A stretch of 64,000 bases of DNA from an uncultured Chloroflexota bacterium (GTDB taxonomy: Bacteria; Chloroflexota; Anaerolineae; Anaerolineales; Anaerolineaceae): NCBI GenBank assembly GCA_902791025.1, contig CADATZ010000016.1, positions 53,430-117,429 of the forward strand. Direction: 5' to 3'. Both the position numbers and the translations under genes were made by a program. The notes under the pieces are model-generated. The model did no database searches. It was not told where the DNA came from and worked only from the letters and a program-made list of their open reading frames with translations. This document shows positions 17,698 to 26,467 of the stretch, piece by piece. Numbering within the stretch: the stretch's first letter is position 1; each line of letters starts with the position of its first letter.

Positions 17698-18171
17698 ATG
17701 AACTATTCCATTCGACCCATGCAATCCACCGATATCCCCGAGGTTTTTGAAATCGATAAAGCCTCAGCTGTGCTGTATTGGCCGGAAAGATCTTATCATT
17801 TTGAGGTGGAACAAAACGAAGCCTCGCGGCCTTTTGTTGCAGTTGGATCAGACGGGAAAATACTGGGCTTCATCGTCTTCTGGCTCATTATCGACGAAGC
17901 GCATCTGGCAAATTTCGCGGTATGTGCCAAAGCGCGCTGTATGGGAATCGGCAGAGCCCTGCTGAACCATGGATTGCGTGTATGTTATGAAGGTGGTGCA
18001 CGGATTTCTTTCCTGGAGGTCCGCGCGGGTAATGCCCCGGCTATCCATCTCTACGAAAGCACCGGGTATCACACAGAAAGCATCCGCAAGCAATATTATC
18101 AGGACAACCACGAGGACGCCCTCCTGATGAATCTTGACCCGGAAGAGTATGAGGAGGTAGTCAGGAATTAG
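17698..18171 (+). CDS. rimI: Ribosomal protein S18 alanine N-acetyltransferase-like GNAT
   Basis: 157 aa of the RimI branch of GNAT acetyltransferases. The start (YSIRPMQSTDIPEVFEIDK), the acetyl-CoA loop KARCMGIGRALL near residue 80 and FLEVRAGNAPAIHLYESTGY near 103 are diagnostic. RimI acetylates the N-terminus of ribosomal protein S18 in E. coli. Place behind tsaE-tsaB supports the assignment over other GNATs. No Shine-Dalgarno sequence. Confidence 0.85.
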   Translation: MNYSIRPMQSTDIPEVFEIDKASAVLYWPERSYHFEVEQNEASRPFVAVGSDGKILGFIVFWLIIDEAHLANFAVCAKARCMGIGRALLNHGLRVCYEGGARISFLEVRAGNAPAIHLYESTGYHTESIRKQYYQDNHEDALLMNLDPEEYEEVVRN

Positions 18172-18198
18172 GAATTAGGGGTTGGGGATTAAGACAGA

Positions 18199-18259
18199 GC
18201 ACGTGGGGACTGGCTACATGTGTCGGCTTCGCGACACATGCGAGCCTGTACCTATGTGC
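18199..18259. repeat. Family A palindrome, copy 2 (61 bp)
   Basis: GCACGTGGGGACTGGC...GCCTGTACCTATGTGC with inner stem ATGTGTCGG/CGACACAT, 27 bp after the rimI stop and directly behind a short TTAGG heptad tract. Confidence 0.85.
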
Positions 18260-18299
18260 GCCGCCGAGTCTTGAACAGAAACAAAGAAAGAGGAGAAAA

Positions 18300-18974
18300 A
18301 TGAGCAAATTACTGGATGAAATGAACGCACTGGCAGCAGAAATTTCCGTTTGCCGGGATTGCATGCTGCACCTTACCCGGGACAAATCTGTCCCCGGTGA
18401 AGGCAATGTCAGAACCAAGATCCTCTTTATCGGTGAAGGACCCGGCGCGAACGAAAACGCCACCGGCCGGCCGTTTGTCGGGCAGGCAGGGAACTTTCTC
18501 AATCAGCTCATGGCCATCGCTCAGGTGAAGCGGCAGGAGGTCTTTATCACAAACGTGGTGAAATGCCGTCCGCCCTCAAACCGAGACCCGCTCCCGGAAG
18601 AGCTTTCCGCCTGTGCAAAATATTTGAATCGACAGATCGAGCTTATTAACCCGCTCATCATCGTTACGCTGGGACGCTTTTCCATGGCGCGGTATTTCCC
18701 GCTTCAGCGCATCAGCGCCATTCACGGACAGGGGCACTGGGTCAATGACCGGCTGATCATCCCCATGTTCCACCCGGCGGCCGCGCTGCATCAACCCAGT
18801 CTCCGCTCCGCGATCGAACATGACTTTTCGCTGATTCCGGGCTATCTGGAACAGGCAAAACAACGCTTTGAACCCAAACCGGTATCGGAAGAAAAGCCTG
18901 CCGCAGCTGCTCCAGAAACACCCGCGCCGCAGGAAGAAGACACCGGAGAAGCCGCACAGCTTTCGCTATTTTAA
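18300..18974 (+). CDS. Type-4 uracil-DNA glycosylase (4Fe-4S)
   Basis: 224 aa. Removes uracil from DNA. The four cluster cysteines are C18, C21, C89 and C105 (VCRDC, NVVKCRPP, LSACAKYL). The uracil-site motif GEGPGANENATGRPFVGQAG is near 44, and the second active-site motif appears as PMFHPAAALHQPS near 160. The Pro/Glu-rich C-terminal ~35 residues are probably disordered. AGAGGAG precedes the ATG by five bases. Confidence 0.92.
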   Translation: MSKLLDEMNALAAEISVCRDCMLHLTRDKSVPGEGNVRTKILFIGEGPGANENATGRPFVGQAGNFLNQLMAIAQVKRQEVFITNVVKCRPPSNRDPLPEELSACAKYLNRQIELINPLIIVTLGRFSMARYFPLQRISAIHGQGHWVNDRLIIPMFHPAAALHQPSLRSAIEHDFSLIPGYLEQAKQRFEPKPVSEEKPAAAAPETPAPQEEDTGEAAQLSLF

Positions 18975-19024
18975 AGAATTCAGAGATTCGATAAGGTGAC
19001 GCTTCGCGCCGATTTAATTTTTTC

Positions 19025-19053
19025 TTGACTTTTGAACAAAATGAAATTATTCT
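19025..19053 (+). promoter_or_regulatory. Putative promoter of the NBR1-Ig lipoprotein
   Basis: TTGACT, 17 bases, TATTCT. A transcript from here would carry a family A palindrome and a small GACCGC/GCGGTC hairpin (19197-19211) in a leader of about 200 bases. Confidence 0.45.
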
Positions 19054-19083
19054 TAAAAGGTATCTATTCAGAGCTTGAGTGAC

Positions 19084-19144
19084 GCACATAGGGACAGGCA
19101 CGCTTGTTCGGGCTGCGCCGCACAAGATGCCAGTCCCCATGTGC
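19084..19144. repeat. Family A palindrome, copy 3 (61 bp)
   Basis: GCACATAGGGACAGGC...TGCCAGTCCCCATGTGC. The outer flanks TATTCAGA/TTCTGAATA are also inverted, extending the full element to about 85 bp. Confidence 0.85.
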
Positions 19145-19264
19145 TTCGTTCTGAATAGGAACTGAACAATTATCATAAACGTCTTTAATATAAATCGACC
19201 GCGGAGCGGTCACCATAACTAAGCTCTAAATTCTTATCTCTGAACTCTTACAGGGGGCTCCCAT

Positions 19265-20386
19265 ATGAAAAAAAATGTACTCTCATTTCTGACATTGATA
19301 TTTCTCGCCGGATGCAGCGGCGTTGTAACCAACAACGGGCGTGAACTGACGCTCGAACAGGTCCAGCAATACGCACAGCAAACCATGACAGCCCAGGCAG
19401 GCGGCGGGGCAGCGTCCCCAACCCAAAGTGCCGGGACCGGCGGCGGGCTGCTGATCCGTCCTGTCCACCAATCCACTGAGTCCTCCTCAACATCAGGATT
19501 AACGGTTCTCTCAACACCGGATAATACCGGGATGATCTCCCGTCCGGTATATAACATTCCGACATCCGTACCTACTGCCGCGCCGATAATACCCTATCCC
19601 GTTTATGCCGAACCGACAAACACCCCTTATTACGCACAACAGGTCAATACCGTGTGCGAACGGATCCGTTTTGTCGATGATGTTACCATACCGGATAATA
19701 CCGTCATGGCGCCCGGTCAGGTGTTCCGCAAGACCTGGCGTATCCAGAACGCCGGCAGCTGTGCCTGGAACTCCGGCTATCAACTGGTCTACACAAGCGG
19801 GGATGCCATGGGCACCAACTACGCCGTCAATCTGCCGGGACCGGTCGCTCCGGGAGAGACAGTTGATATCAGCGTCGACATGACCGCGCCCAGAGCCTAC
19901 GGGACCTTTCAAAGCAATTGGAATCTGCGCAGCCCTTCCGGAAATGTTTTCGGCACCTCCAATTCCGAAAACAACTCCATCTGGGCAAAGATCGTCGTCG
20001 CAACCAACGCTAACATGTCCACCGTCGCGCCGGATATTACACCGGTAAACAGCAGCTGCACATTACTCTCCGTGGTACCAGCTTACCGCGCCGCCTTCAA
20101 ACCCGGTGAGGAGACAGATTTCTACTTCCGCGTACGCAATAACACTTATACAGTATGGAAAGCGGATGATATGGATATTGCTTTTATCAGCGGAGAAAAC
20201 ATGCTCAAACGGAAAGATCAGACCCGCCGGGACATGCCCTATGACGTAACCCCGAACGGTACACTGGAGTACTACCTCGACGCGGTCGTCCCGAACTATC
20301 CGGGAACCTACACCATGACCATGGGCGTCGTAAGAGGCTACGAAATCCTCTGCAGCATGGACGTAACCCTAACGGTCACCTATTAA
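19265..20386 (+). CDS. Lipoprotein with NBR1-type Ig-like domain
   Basis: 373 aa. A lipoprotein signal ends in LAGC (Cys17). A Gln/Gly/Ser/Thr-rich linker of ~100 residues follows. The Ig-like domain named after NBR1 is at about 130-245 (FRKTWRIQNAGSCAWNSGY, GTNYAVNLPGPVAPGETVDI, RAYGTFQSNWNLRSPSG), and a second Ig-like unit is at about 270-373 (FYFRVRNNTYTVWKADDMDI). Such lipoproteins are frequent in Anaerolineae and are taken to act on the cell surface; ligands are unknown. GGGGGC lies six bases before the ATG. Confidence 0.88.
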   Translation: MKKNVLSFLTLIFLAGCSGVVTNNGRELTLEQVQQYAQQTMTAQAGGGAASPTQSAGTGGGLLIRPVHQSTESSSTSGLTVLSTPDNTGMISRPVYNIPTSVPTAAPIIPYPVYAEPTNTPYYAQQVNTVCERIRFVDDVTIPDNTVMAPGQVFRKTWRIQNAGSCAWNSGYQLVYTSGDAMGTNYAVNLPGPVAPGETVDISVDMTAPRAYGTFQSNWNLRSPSGNVFGTSNSENNSIWAKIVVATNANMSTVAPDITPVNSSCTLLSVVPAYRAAFKPGEETDFYFRVRNNTYTVWKADDMDIAFISGENMLKRKDQTRRDMPYDVTPNGTLEYYLDAVVPNYPGTYTMTMGVVRGYEILCSMDVTLTVTY

Positions 20387-20423
20387 AAACCAGCATCATC
20401 CCTGTCTCGATCGGTAGCGCTAC

Positions 20424-20463
20424 GGGGACGGTTAGCGCGTACCACGTACGCGGAACCGTCCCC
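20424..20463. repeat. Palindrome D1 with GGGGAC/GTCCCC ends
   Basis: GGGGACGGTTAGCGCGTAC and GTACGCGGAACCGTCCCC form a 40-bp, near-perfect hairpin. Confidence 0.85.
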
Positions 20464-20558
20464 CGGGGTCCTGAGTGTTACTTCTCCGGGTTCGGGGCCT
20501 TATCGAAAAGAGCGCTCTTTTTCTAAGCGGCGCTCTTTCTTTGATTTTCTGGTGCACG

Positions 20559-20620
20559 CCCCGGGTGACGGTTCTCCGTGCGAAGCACGGATTAACCGTC
20601 CCCATTTCCGTCACCCGGGG
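20559..20620. repeat. Palindrome D2, nested hairpin
   Basis: Outer arms CCCCGGGTGACGG/CCGTCACCCGGGG, inner arms with CCGTGC/GCACGG and CGGTT/AACCG. It shares the ACGGTT...AACCGTCCCC core with D1. Confidence 0.85.
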
Positions 20621-20700
20621 TGATATGCGCTGATTCTTCGGAATCAGCTGCCTATTGAAATCAGAGTTCTTTCCCCGAGCAGTGCTCTTTCCTTAGTGAT

Positions 20701-20733
20701 GGCTTCGCAACACAAGATGCCAGCCCCATGTGC
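20701..20733. repeat. Family A palindrome, right half only
   Basis: CTTCGCAACACAAGATGCC and CCCCATGTGC match the right half of the 61-bp element with a short deletion. The left half is missing. Confidence 0.75.
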
Positions 20734-20784
20734 TCTATACAGAATGATTGCGCCGCCATGACACGTAATAGTTACCAATTATAT

Positions 20785-20810
20785 TAAAATAAGAAGGCGG
20801 CAAAGCCGCC
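20785..20810 (-). terminator. Terminator of aspS
   Basis: Read on the minus strand, GGCGGC TTT GCCGCC is followed by TTCTTATTTT, 31 bases past the aspS stop. It would be weaker in the other direction. Confidence 0.65.
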
Positions 20811-20840
20811 GTCCTTATCTGAACTCTAATCTCTGAACTC

Positions 20841-22619
20841 TTAACTCTGTTTTTCCGGAAGCACAACCTGAATGTGCAGTTCTTCCAGCTGTCCGGGCAT
20901 GGTGGGGGAGGGGGCTCCTGCCATCACGTCGCGGCCGGCGGTGTTCTTCGGGAACGCGATGACCTCACGAATGTTCGGCTCGTCAGCCAGCAGCATCACC
21001 AGACGATCGATGCCCGGGGCGATACCGCCGTGCGGCGGAGCGCCATATTCAAAGGCATCCATGATCTGATGGAAGCGTTCACGGGCAACCTCCATGGACA
21101 TGCCAATGATGGAGAAGACTTTCTCCTGCAGCGCACGTTCGTGAATTCTCAGTGAACCGGAAGCCAGTTCATAATTGTTCAGCACCATATCATACTGGTT
21201 GCCGCGCACCTTGCCGGGGTCGGTATCCAGCAGATCGAAATCCGCTTCCACCGGGCGGGTGAAGGGATGATGCGTCGCATCCCAGCGGTTTTCATCTTCA
21301 TTCCACTCAAACAGCGGGAAGTCCACGATCCAGCAGAAAGCCAGCTTGTTGTTATCGCGCAGTCCCAGCCGGTCGCCCATCATGACACGCAGACGGGCAA
21401 GGGAATCATAGACCACAGCCAGTTTATCCGCTACAAAGAGCAGCAGGTCGCCGTTTTCAGCATCCATGCGCTTCATCAGCTCTTCCCATTTGTCATCCGC
21501 AATAAACTTGCGGAAGGGGCTGGAAGCTTCACCTTTGGCGTTGATCTTGACATAAGCCAGACCATGAGCGCCCCAGAGCTTGACCTGTTCCGTCAGCTCA
21601 TCCAGCTGCTTGCGGGAGTATTCCCCGGCGCCTTTGGCATTGATACCGCGCACGGAACCGCCGTCTTTGATGGCGTTTTCAAACACGGAAAAACCGCAGT
21701 CCGCTGCCCAGTCACCAATGTTGACCAGTTCGAGACCGAAACGCATATCCGGAGCGTCTTTCCCAAAGCGGTCCATGGTTTCCTGATAAGTCAGTTTCGG
21801 CCAGGGATGGAACATGACCTGCTTTTCCGGGGTGATTTTTTCAACCATCTGATTGAACATCTCTTCCATCAGGTCGAGGATATCGTCACGTTCGCAGAAG
21901 GACATTTCCAGATCCAGCTGGGTGAATTCCGGCTGGCGGTCGCCGCGCGGGTCTTCATCGCGGAAGCAGCGGGCAATCTGGAAGTATTTTTCCACACCTG
22001 CGACCTGCAGAAGCTGCTTGAGCTGCTGCGGGCTCTGCGGGAGTGCCCAGACTTCGCCGGGATAAATGCGGGACGGGACGATGTAGTCACGTGCGCCTTC
22101 CGGTGTAGTCTTGAAAAGGATCGGGGTCTCGATTTCGAGGAAACCACGGTCATCAAGGTAATCGCGCATGAACTTTATCAGCTTATGGCGCAGGATCAGG
22201 TTATTGCGCATCTTTTCGCGGCGAAGGTCCAGGAAGCGGTATTTCAGGCGCAGGGTTTCATCCACCTTTTCCTCCGGGTTGTTGATGGAGAAGGGGAGAA
22301 CTTTACAGGTATTGAGTACCTTGATCATCTGAGCCGGAACTTCGATCTCACCGGTCGGAAGATTCGGGTTGGGGGTACCCGCACGCATCTGGACGACGCC
22401 GGTCACCTGCAGGACCCATTCAAAACGGATGCTCTGGCAGAGCTCCGCCATTTTTTCATCAGTGGGATCGATCACGATCTGGGTCAGCCCTTCACGGTCG
22501 CGAAGATCAACAAAATAAACACCGCCATGGTTGCGATAACGATGGACCCAGCCGGCGAGGGTCACGGTTTTTCCGGCATCGGAGGCACGCAGCTCTCCGC
22601 AATTATGCGTCTTGTACAT
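20841..22619 (-). CDS. aspS: Aspartyl-tRNA synthetase (bacterial type)
   Basis: 592 aa, the long bacterial form. The N-terminal OB-fold anticodon domain ([20 protein letters not shown]) is followed by the class II core: motif 1 around [20 protein letters not shown], motif 2 [18 protein letters not shown] and motif 3 [14 protein letters not shown]. The GAD insertion domain lies between motifs 2 and 3. Without genome context it cannot be told whether it is Asp-specific or also charges tRNA-Asn. The minus-strand start at 22619 is preceded by AAAGGCGGG. A long antisense open frame across it is a shadow. Confidence 0.97.
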   Translation of the reverse strand: MYKTHNCGELRASDAGKTVTLAGWVHRYRNHGGVYFVDLRDREGLTQIVIDPTDEKMAELCQSIRFEWVLQVTGVVQMRAGTPNPNLPTGEIEVPAQMIKVLNTCKVLPFSINNPEEKVDETLRLKYRFLDLRREKMRNNLILRHKLIKFMRDYLDDRGFLEIETPILFKTTPEGARDYIVPSRIYPGEVWALPQSPQQLKQLLQVAGVEKYFQIARCFRDEDPRGDRQPEFTQLDLEMSFCERDDILDLMEEMFNQMVEKITPEKQVMFHPWPKLTYQETMDRFGKDAPDMRFGLELVNIGDWAADCGFSVFENAIKDGGSVRGINAKGAGEYSRKQLDELTEQVKLWGAHGLAYVKINAKGEASSPFRKFIADDKWEELMKRMDAENGDLLLFVADKLAVVYDSLARLRVMMGDRLGLRDNNKLAFCWIVDFPLFEWNEDENRWDATHHPFTRPVEADFDLLDTDPGKVRGNQYDMVLNNYELASGSLRIHERALQEKVFSIIGMSMEVARERFHQIMDAFEYGAPPHGGIAPGIDRLVMLLADEPNIREVIAFPKNTAGRDVMAGAPSPTMPGQLEELHIQVVLPEKQS

Positions 22620-22655
22620 ATTACCCGCCTTTTACAACGTTAGTATCAACCCTAT

Positions 22656-22682
22656 ATTATACTCCGCTTTTAAAAAGTTCAA
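22656..22682 (-). promoter_or_regulatory. Putative aspS promoter
   Basis: On the minus strand TTGAAC, 15 bases, TATAAT, about 37 bases before the start codon. The -35 box lies inside the GTTCAAN heptad tract. The spacer is short, so only the -10 box is convincing. Confidence 0.4.
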
Positions 22683-22704
22683 AGTTCAATGTTCAAAGTT
22701 CAAT
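22677..22704. repeat. Heptad repeat, GTTCAAN type
   Basis: Four units: GTTCAAA, GTTCAAT, GTTCAAA, GTTCAAT. The same heptad, on the other strand, occurs before uvrC and inside the gene at 26468-28654. Confidence 0.85.
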
Positions 22705-22740
22705 TTTTATATGTTCAGAGTTGGTAACGATTCAGAGTGA

Positions 22741-22834
22741 CACACATGGCGCTCTGACAAAACAAGGCGAAGCCGATTCCCTATAGAGCAGGGCTTGTGT
22801 CGGCTTTGCGACACAAGATGCCAGTCCCCATGTG
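22741..22834. repeat. Family A palindrome, interrupted copy
   Basis: Starts CACACATGG and ends TGCCAGTCCCCATGTGC with the flank CCGTTTTGAATA, but the left arm is replaced or interrupted by about 35 unrelated bases. Confidence 0.65.
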
Positions 22835-22864
22835 CTCCGTTTTGAATAGATTCTTTTAATTAAA

Positions 22865-22886
22865 GAAGGCCGCGAATGCGGCCTTC
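22865..22886 (-). terminator. Terminator of the sortase gene
   Basis: A perfect 9-bp stem GAAGGCCGC/GCGGCCTTC with a four-base loop. On the minus strand TTTAATTAAAAG follows. It lies 47 bases past the stop. Confidence 0.65.
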
Positions 22887-22933
22887 CCTTATTTAATCTC
22901 TTATCTCTACTCTCTAATCTCTGAACTCTGTTC

Positions 22934-25783
22934 CTACCAGTTTTCTACGTACGGCTCCACGTTCTTGATGGAGGCACGGACGATGTAGCGGCGTTCGTAT
23001 TCATTGGTGACGAGGTTATAGTTTTCACAGGTCACCAGCGTCAGGGAACGGTCACCGATCTGCTGGAACATTTCATAGACCTCTTCCGGCTGGGCGATGA
23101 ACTTCTGAACCACAGAGTAGGTGTATTTGAAACCGTCGTTGGCGAAAATGATGATCTCATCTTCATAATTCAGGCCTTCCAGGTTTTTGAACACACCGCC
23201 GGACCAGAAGTGACCGGTCAGGACAGAGTTGCCGCCATACGGGATGTAGGAACCGCCTTCCAGTTCGCCGACATAGTTACCGAGTGTGGAAAGGTCCCAG
23301 ACCATATTATTTGTCCCATTCTCATAATAGACATGAACGATCGGGATCGGGGTCTCCATGCCCAGGCCGATTGCCGGGATGCGCAGGGAGTTGCCGGTGA
23401 AGACAAAGCCGGTAGCCGGGTCGGCAGACGCACTGACCTTTTCGTTGACCTTCAGCGGGCTCATCGGGCTGCGCAGGGAAAGGCCGGTATCCGGGATCTT
23501 CTTGTTCTTACACTCCTCAACGCCGATATGGAAGATCAGGTGGGAAATATTCATCGTATCTTCCCGCATATAGGCTGCCCGGTACTCATCATATTCCGGA
23601 TAGCCGGACATATACATGGTACCGCCGGTGATGGTCACCTTCGTATGGGCAGGAACGAACACATTGTAATGACTGCAGTAACCGGCGCCCGGATTCCCCT
23701 GTCCGTCGATCTGTTCAAAATAACAATTCAGGGACGCGACTTCCAGTTTCTGTGGCAGGTAAGAATACTCCGCGACAAACGGGAAACTCACATCATGATT
23801 GGAACGGTTCCGGACCCAGGCTTCTTCCGTACCTTTGATGTGTTCAAACCGGATCAGCTGTGTTTCCGAAGGTGACAGACAGTCATTCCACCAGGCCTGG
23901 AAATACCCGTTATTCGCCAGTGTGGAACAGGTCAGCAATTCATCTGTCGCGTTGACAGTGACGTAAATTTTATTAAAGTATTTAGTTGGATCCGGAGCGG
24001 TCTTGTTCCGTTCTTTGTAATCCATAAAGGTATAAATCACATAGGTACCCGGTTCGTCCGCTACAAAATTGACACCCTTGATCGCATAAGGCCTGCTTGT
24101 ATCAAAATAAGGAGTCATTACATAATATGTCATCGATGATTTACCCGATCCACCGCCCCGGTAGGTAAAGGTCCTTGAAGCACCGCCGCCATCGGACATC
24201 GTGAGTTGATACGGGTAGGCAGAAGTGGATGTCGTCCAGTCACAGGCCGCGTCAACACATTTCCAGGTCATAAACCAGAATATGAATTCCGCCTTTCTGC
24301 CTTCCCAACTTCCTGCCGTACCGTCCCAAACCGGATCAGTCTTCGATTTGATTATACCATTATAATCTGTATTATAAGATACCGGTGATGTAGTTGGAGA
24401 TGCAGCACCTAAATCAAATTTGTGCGTTACATCTGTTTTTTCGTAAGTACTATAATATAAATTTTTTCCTGCCTGTGCAGTTCCATCATATACCGTGACT
24501 GCTGTCGGGAATGTGGAATAAAAGCCCTGTCTTGTCGACTGACAGAAATCATACAACGCAGGAGAAATTGCTGTTTCGGAACAGGTGCTGCTGAATTGAA
24601 TATTTATATTGCGGATGAAATGAAAAACAGAGTTTTCATAGCCAAGCGTACCGGTATCATTTTCATACCAGAACCTGATCTCAAAATCTACATCTGTCGG
24701 GAAAGGTACATTCCCAGCCCAATCAGCTTCCAAACTGGGTTTATCGTTTACCTTGGAAATATTTCCGCCTAACAGAGTGAGCGGCAGATAATCATTTGTA
24801 AGATTTTTAAAATCAGAAATAGCACCAGCAAGTTTCGCATCGATCTTCGGAGTTTCATCCGGTTTGTATGTATAGGTAACAGTCATCCTGTTTATATCAC
24901 AGGTACTCTGATCTGTTGTACAATAAGATCCATCAGCTTTTTTACTATACCATCCGGTACTTTCATCATAACCATAACCGAATTCTAACGTCAAAACATA
25001 GTCAAATTCTTCTTCAGGTGATACAGTGACGCGAATCCGATCTTTTACAATGTAATCATTGTGCATCAGATTTACAATGGAATACTTGTTTTTGTAATCA
25101 TATTTTTCCTGAAACTTCAAGACTTGATCTTTTATATCTTTGTCAGCACAATCTTTTTTACTATATAGAACTAAAGCACTGTCTTTCAAAGCAGAAAAGT
25201 CTCTTTGGACAAGGTTACGGGCACAAGGAAAGGGTGGAAGTGCCACTTTTGAAACAGTTCCGTGCAAGCCGCCTAAAGTCGATGGCTTTACCCCTGCACT
25301 CATGTCAGAGAAATCATCCCGCTCAACCATGAATGTTACATTTGTATCAACAGGTGTCAATCCACTGGGTTCAAACAAAAAATAAACCCCATTAATGATC
25401 GCATTGACCGGGACCGAGTTACAGGACATGATGGTTGGAGTTTTATCTTTCACACCTTCATTATTGATCGTACAGGAATAACGGGTATCATCATTGGTGA
25501 CCTCAATGTCCATCCCCACAATTTTTCCGACAATTTGATAATTTCCGGATGTATCTTTTTCATCCCCTGTTTTTACAGCAAAGACCCTCAGGTTCTGCCG
25601 CCAGTGTGTCACATCGGACCCCATGACGGTGATATTGGAGAAATATTCCACACCTTCGTTTACCAGGTTGGTACATTTCTTGGTGGGTTCCGCGGCACCG
25701 GCGGCCTGGACTATCACCCCTGCGGTCATCACGACACAGAGCAGTAGCAACAGCCATTGTTTCATTCGACTTGCAGATTTCAT
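22934..25783 (-). CDS. Large secreted protein with C-terminal sortase domain
   Basis: 949 aa from the ATG at 25783, chosen because AAGGAG precedes it; an in-frame ATG 18 codons upstream has no such site. The signal peptide spans about 1-30. Residues ~30-750 are a beta-rich, Cys-containing extracellular region without a recognised domain. The C-terminal ~160 residues are a sortase fold: catalytic His858 (VLTGHFW), Cys919 (TLVTCENYN) and Arg about 931 (EYERRYIV). Just before it lies IPDTG at 763-767, which looks like an LPxTG sorting signal. The protein may anchor surface proteins or join itself to a partner. Codon use in the middle third is more AT-rich than the flanks, suggesting a mosaic origin. 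Confidence 0.8.
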   Translation of the reverse strand: MKSASRMKQWLLLLLCVVMTAGVIVQAAGAAEPTKKCTNLVNEGVEYFSNITVMGSDVTHWRQNLRVFAVKTGDEKDTSGNYQIVGKIVGMDIEVTNDDTRYSCTINNEGVKDKTPTIMSCNSVPVNAIINGVYFLFEPSGLTPVDTNVTFMVERDDFSDMSAGVKPSTLGGLHGTVSKVALPPFPCARNLVQRDFSALKDSALVLYSKKDCADKDIKDQVLKFQEKYDYKNKYSIVNLMHNDYIVKDRIRVTVSPEEEFDYVLTLEFGYGYDESTGWYSKKADGSYCTTDQSTCDINRMTVTYTYKPDETPKIDAKLAGAISDFKNLTNDYLPLTLLGGNISKVNDKPSLEADWAGNVPFPTDVDFEIRFWYENDTGTLGYENSVFHFIRNINIQFSSTCSETAISPALYDFCQSTRQGFYSTFPTAVTVYDGTAQAGKNLYYSTYEKTDVTHKFDLGAASPTTSPVSYNTDYNGIIKSKTDPVWDGTAGSWEGRKAEFIFWFMTWKCVDAACDWTTSTSAYPYQLTMSDGGGASRTFTYRGGGSGKSSMTYYVMTPYFDTSRPYAIKGVNFVADEPGTYVIYTFMDYKERNKTAPDPTKYFNKIYVTVNATDELLTCSTLANNGYFQAWWNDCLSPSETQLIRFEHIKGTEEAWVRNRSNHDVSFPFVAEYSYLPQKLEVASLNCYFEQIDGQGNPGAGYCSHYNVFVPAHTKVTITGGTMYMSGYPEYDEYRAAYMREDTMNISHLIFHIGVEECKNKKIPDTGLSLRSPMSPLKVNEKVSASADPATGFVFTGNSLRIPAIGLGMETPIPIVHVYYENGTNNMVWDLSTLGNYVGELEGGSYIPYGGNSVLTGHFWSGGVFKNLEGLNYEDEIIIFANDGFKYTYSVVQKFIAQPEEVYEMFQQIGDRSLTLVTCENYNLVTNEYERRYIVRASIKNVEPYVENW

Positions 25784-25970
25784 AAGAGCTCTCCTTACAT
25801 AAGTTTCATCCGACCGCCACGGCCGGTAACTTTTCAAGGTTTTGACGGTTCCTTAAGACAAAAATCCCCGCCTTTTTCTTTAATCCTACTACAATACTAC
25901 CATAAATTTCCCTTTAAGGAAAAATAAGACACAAATTTCCTTAAATAAAGAGTTTCTGTTCTTAACGAAG

Positions 25971-26031
25971 CACTTGGGGTCTGGCATCTTGTGTCGCGAA
26001 GCCGACACAAGCGTGCCTGTCCCCATGTGCG
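25971..26031. repeat. Family A palindrome (61 bp), copy at 26.0 kb
   Basis: GCACTTGGGGTCTGGCA...TGCCTGTCCCCATGTGC with inner stem CTTGTGTCG/CGACACAAG. Same orientation as the 13.2-kb copy. Confidence 0.88.
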
Positions 26032-26050
26032 GCGCCGTGGGTCCTGGGTA

Positions 26051-26154
26051 TCGGACCTTCAGGTCCGTCCCCGTCATCTTGTCGACAGAAGACCCTTTTG
26101 TTTTACTCATCCCAGTCCAAGGCGGCGGGGACGAAGTGTGAAGGTTCGACCCCT
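26051..26154 (-). repeat. Repeat element C, copy 2 (inverted)
   Basis: Reading the minus strand gives GGGGTCGAACCTTCA, CCCCGCCGCCTTGGA, then GATGACGGGGACGGACC and TGAAGGTCCG, the same order as in copy 1 (6368-6475). The central ~40 bases have diverged. Confidence 0.8.
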
Positions 26155-26467
26155 TCGTAAATGACTGCATCCCGCCCCTTTCTTCATAAACGCCGGGAGC
26201 GATAAAAAAGTTTCCAAATGGGGACGGTTCGTGCCATACCATCCGGTATAACCTCGATCAGCGGCAGAAACTGAACTGTACCCCGGGGACACGGTAAAAA
26301 ATCAAGGGACGAAGCTCCTGCTCGGAATCTGATCGAGCGAAGCTCGCTGCCTTGCAGAGCAGGCCAACCGGCCACCGGGCAGCGCCATCGTGAATTTAGC
26401 TGCACCATGAATATTTAAAGCTTCGGGAGGACAGTCGCCTTCGGCAACAGTCCCCATGTGCACAGCT

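Larger units (their letters stand above)
20387..20840. other. 454-bp convergent gap made of palindromes
   Basis: Between the lipoprotein and aspS ends. It holds palindrome D1 (20424-20463), palindrome D2 (20559-20620), three related GAGCGCTCTTT-like stretches (near 20510, 20534 and 20682), a right half of family A (20701-20733), a terminator-like hairpin (20796-20810) and CTGAACTCTAATCTC heptads. No gene is visible. Confidence 0.75.
22620..22933. other. Gap between sortase gene end and aspS start
   Basis: No gene. From right to left on the minus strand: a terminator hairpin for the sortase gene, a mutated family A element (22741-22834), GTTCAAN heptads (22677-22704) and the aspS promoter. 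Confidence 0.75.
25784..26467. other. 684-bp gap rich in repeats
   Basis: Holds the leader of the sortase gene (25784 to about 25920), family A copy 25971-26031, element C copy 2 (26051-26154), a GGGGACGG segment near 26220 and a right-end fragment of family A (about 26428-26457, ending CAGTCCCCATGTGC) directly behind the membrane-protein gene. Several open frames cross it, but they are repeat sequence and show no protein features. Confidence 0.7.

Noticed and set aside
21267..22643. 458-codon + strand open frame opposite aspS
   Set aside because: It is antisense to a clear aspS. The translation has no domain and no ribosome site; it exists because of codon bias.
25784..25960. Riboswitch in the sortase leader
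   Set aside because: The leader has GC-rich stretches, but I could not match any known aptamer consensus.
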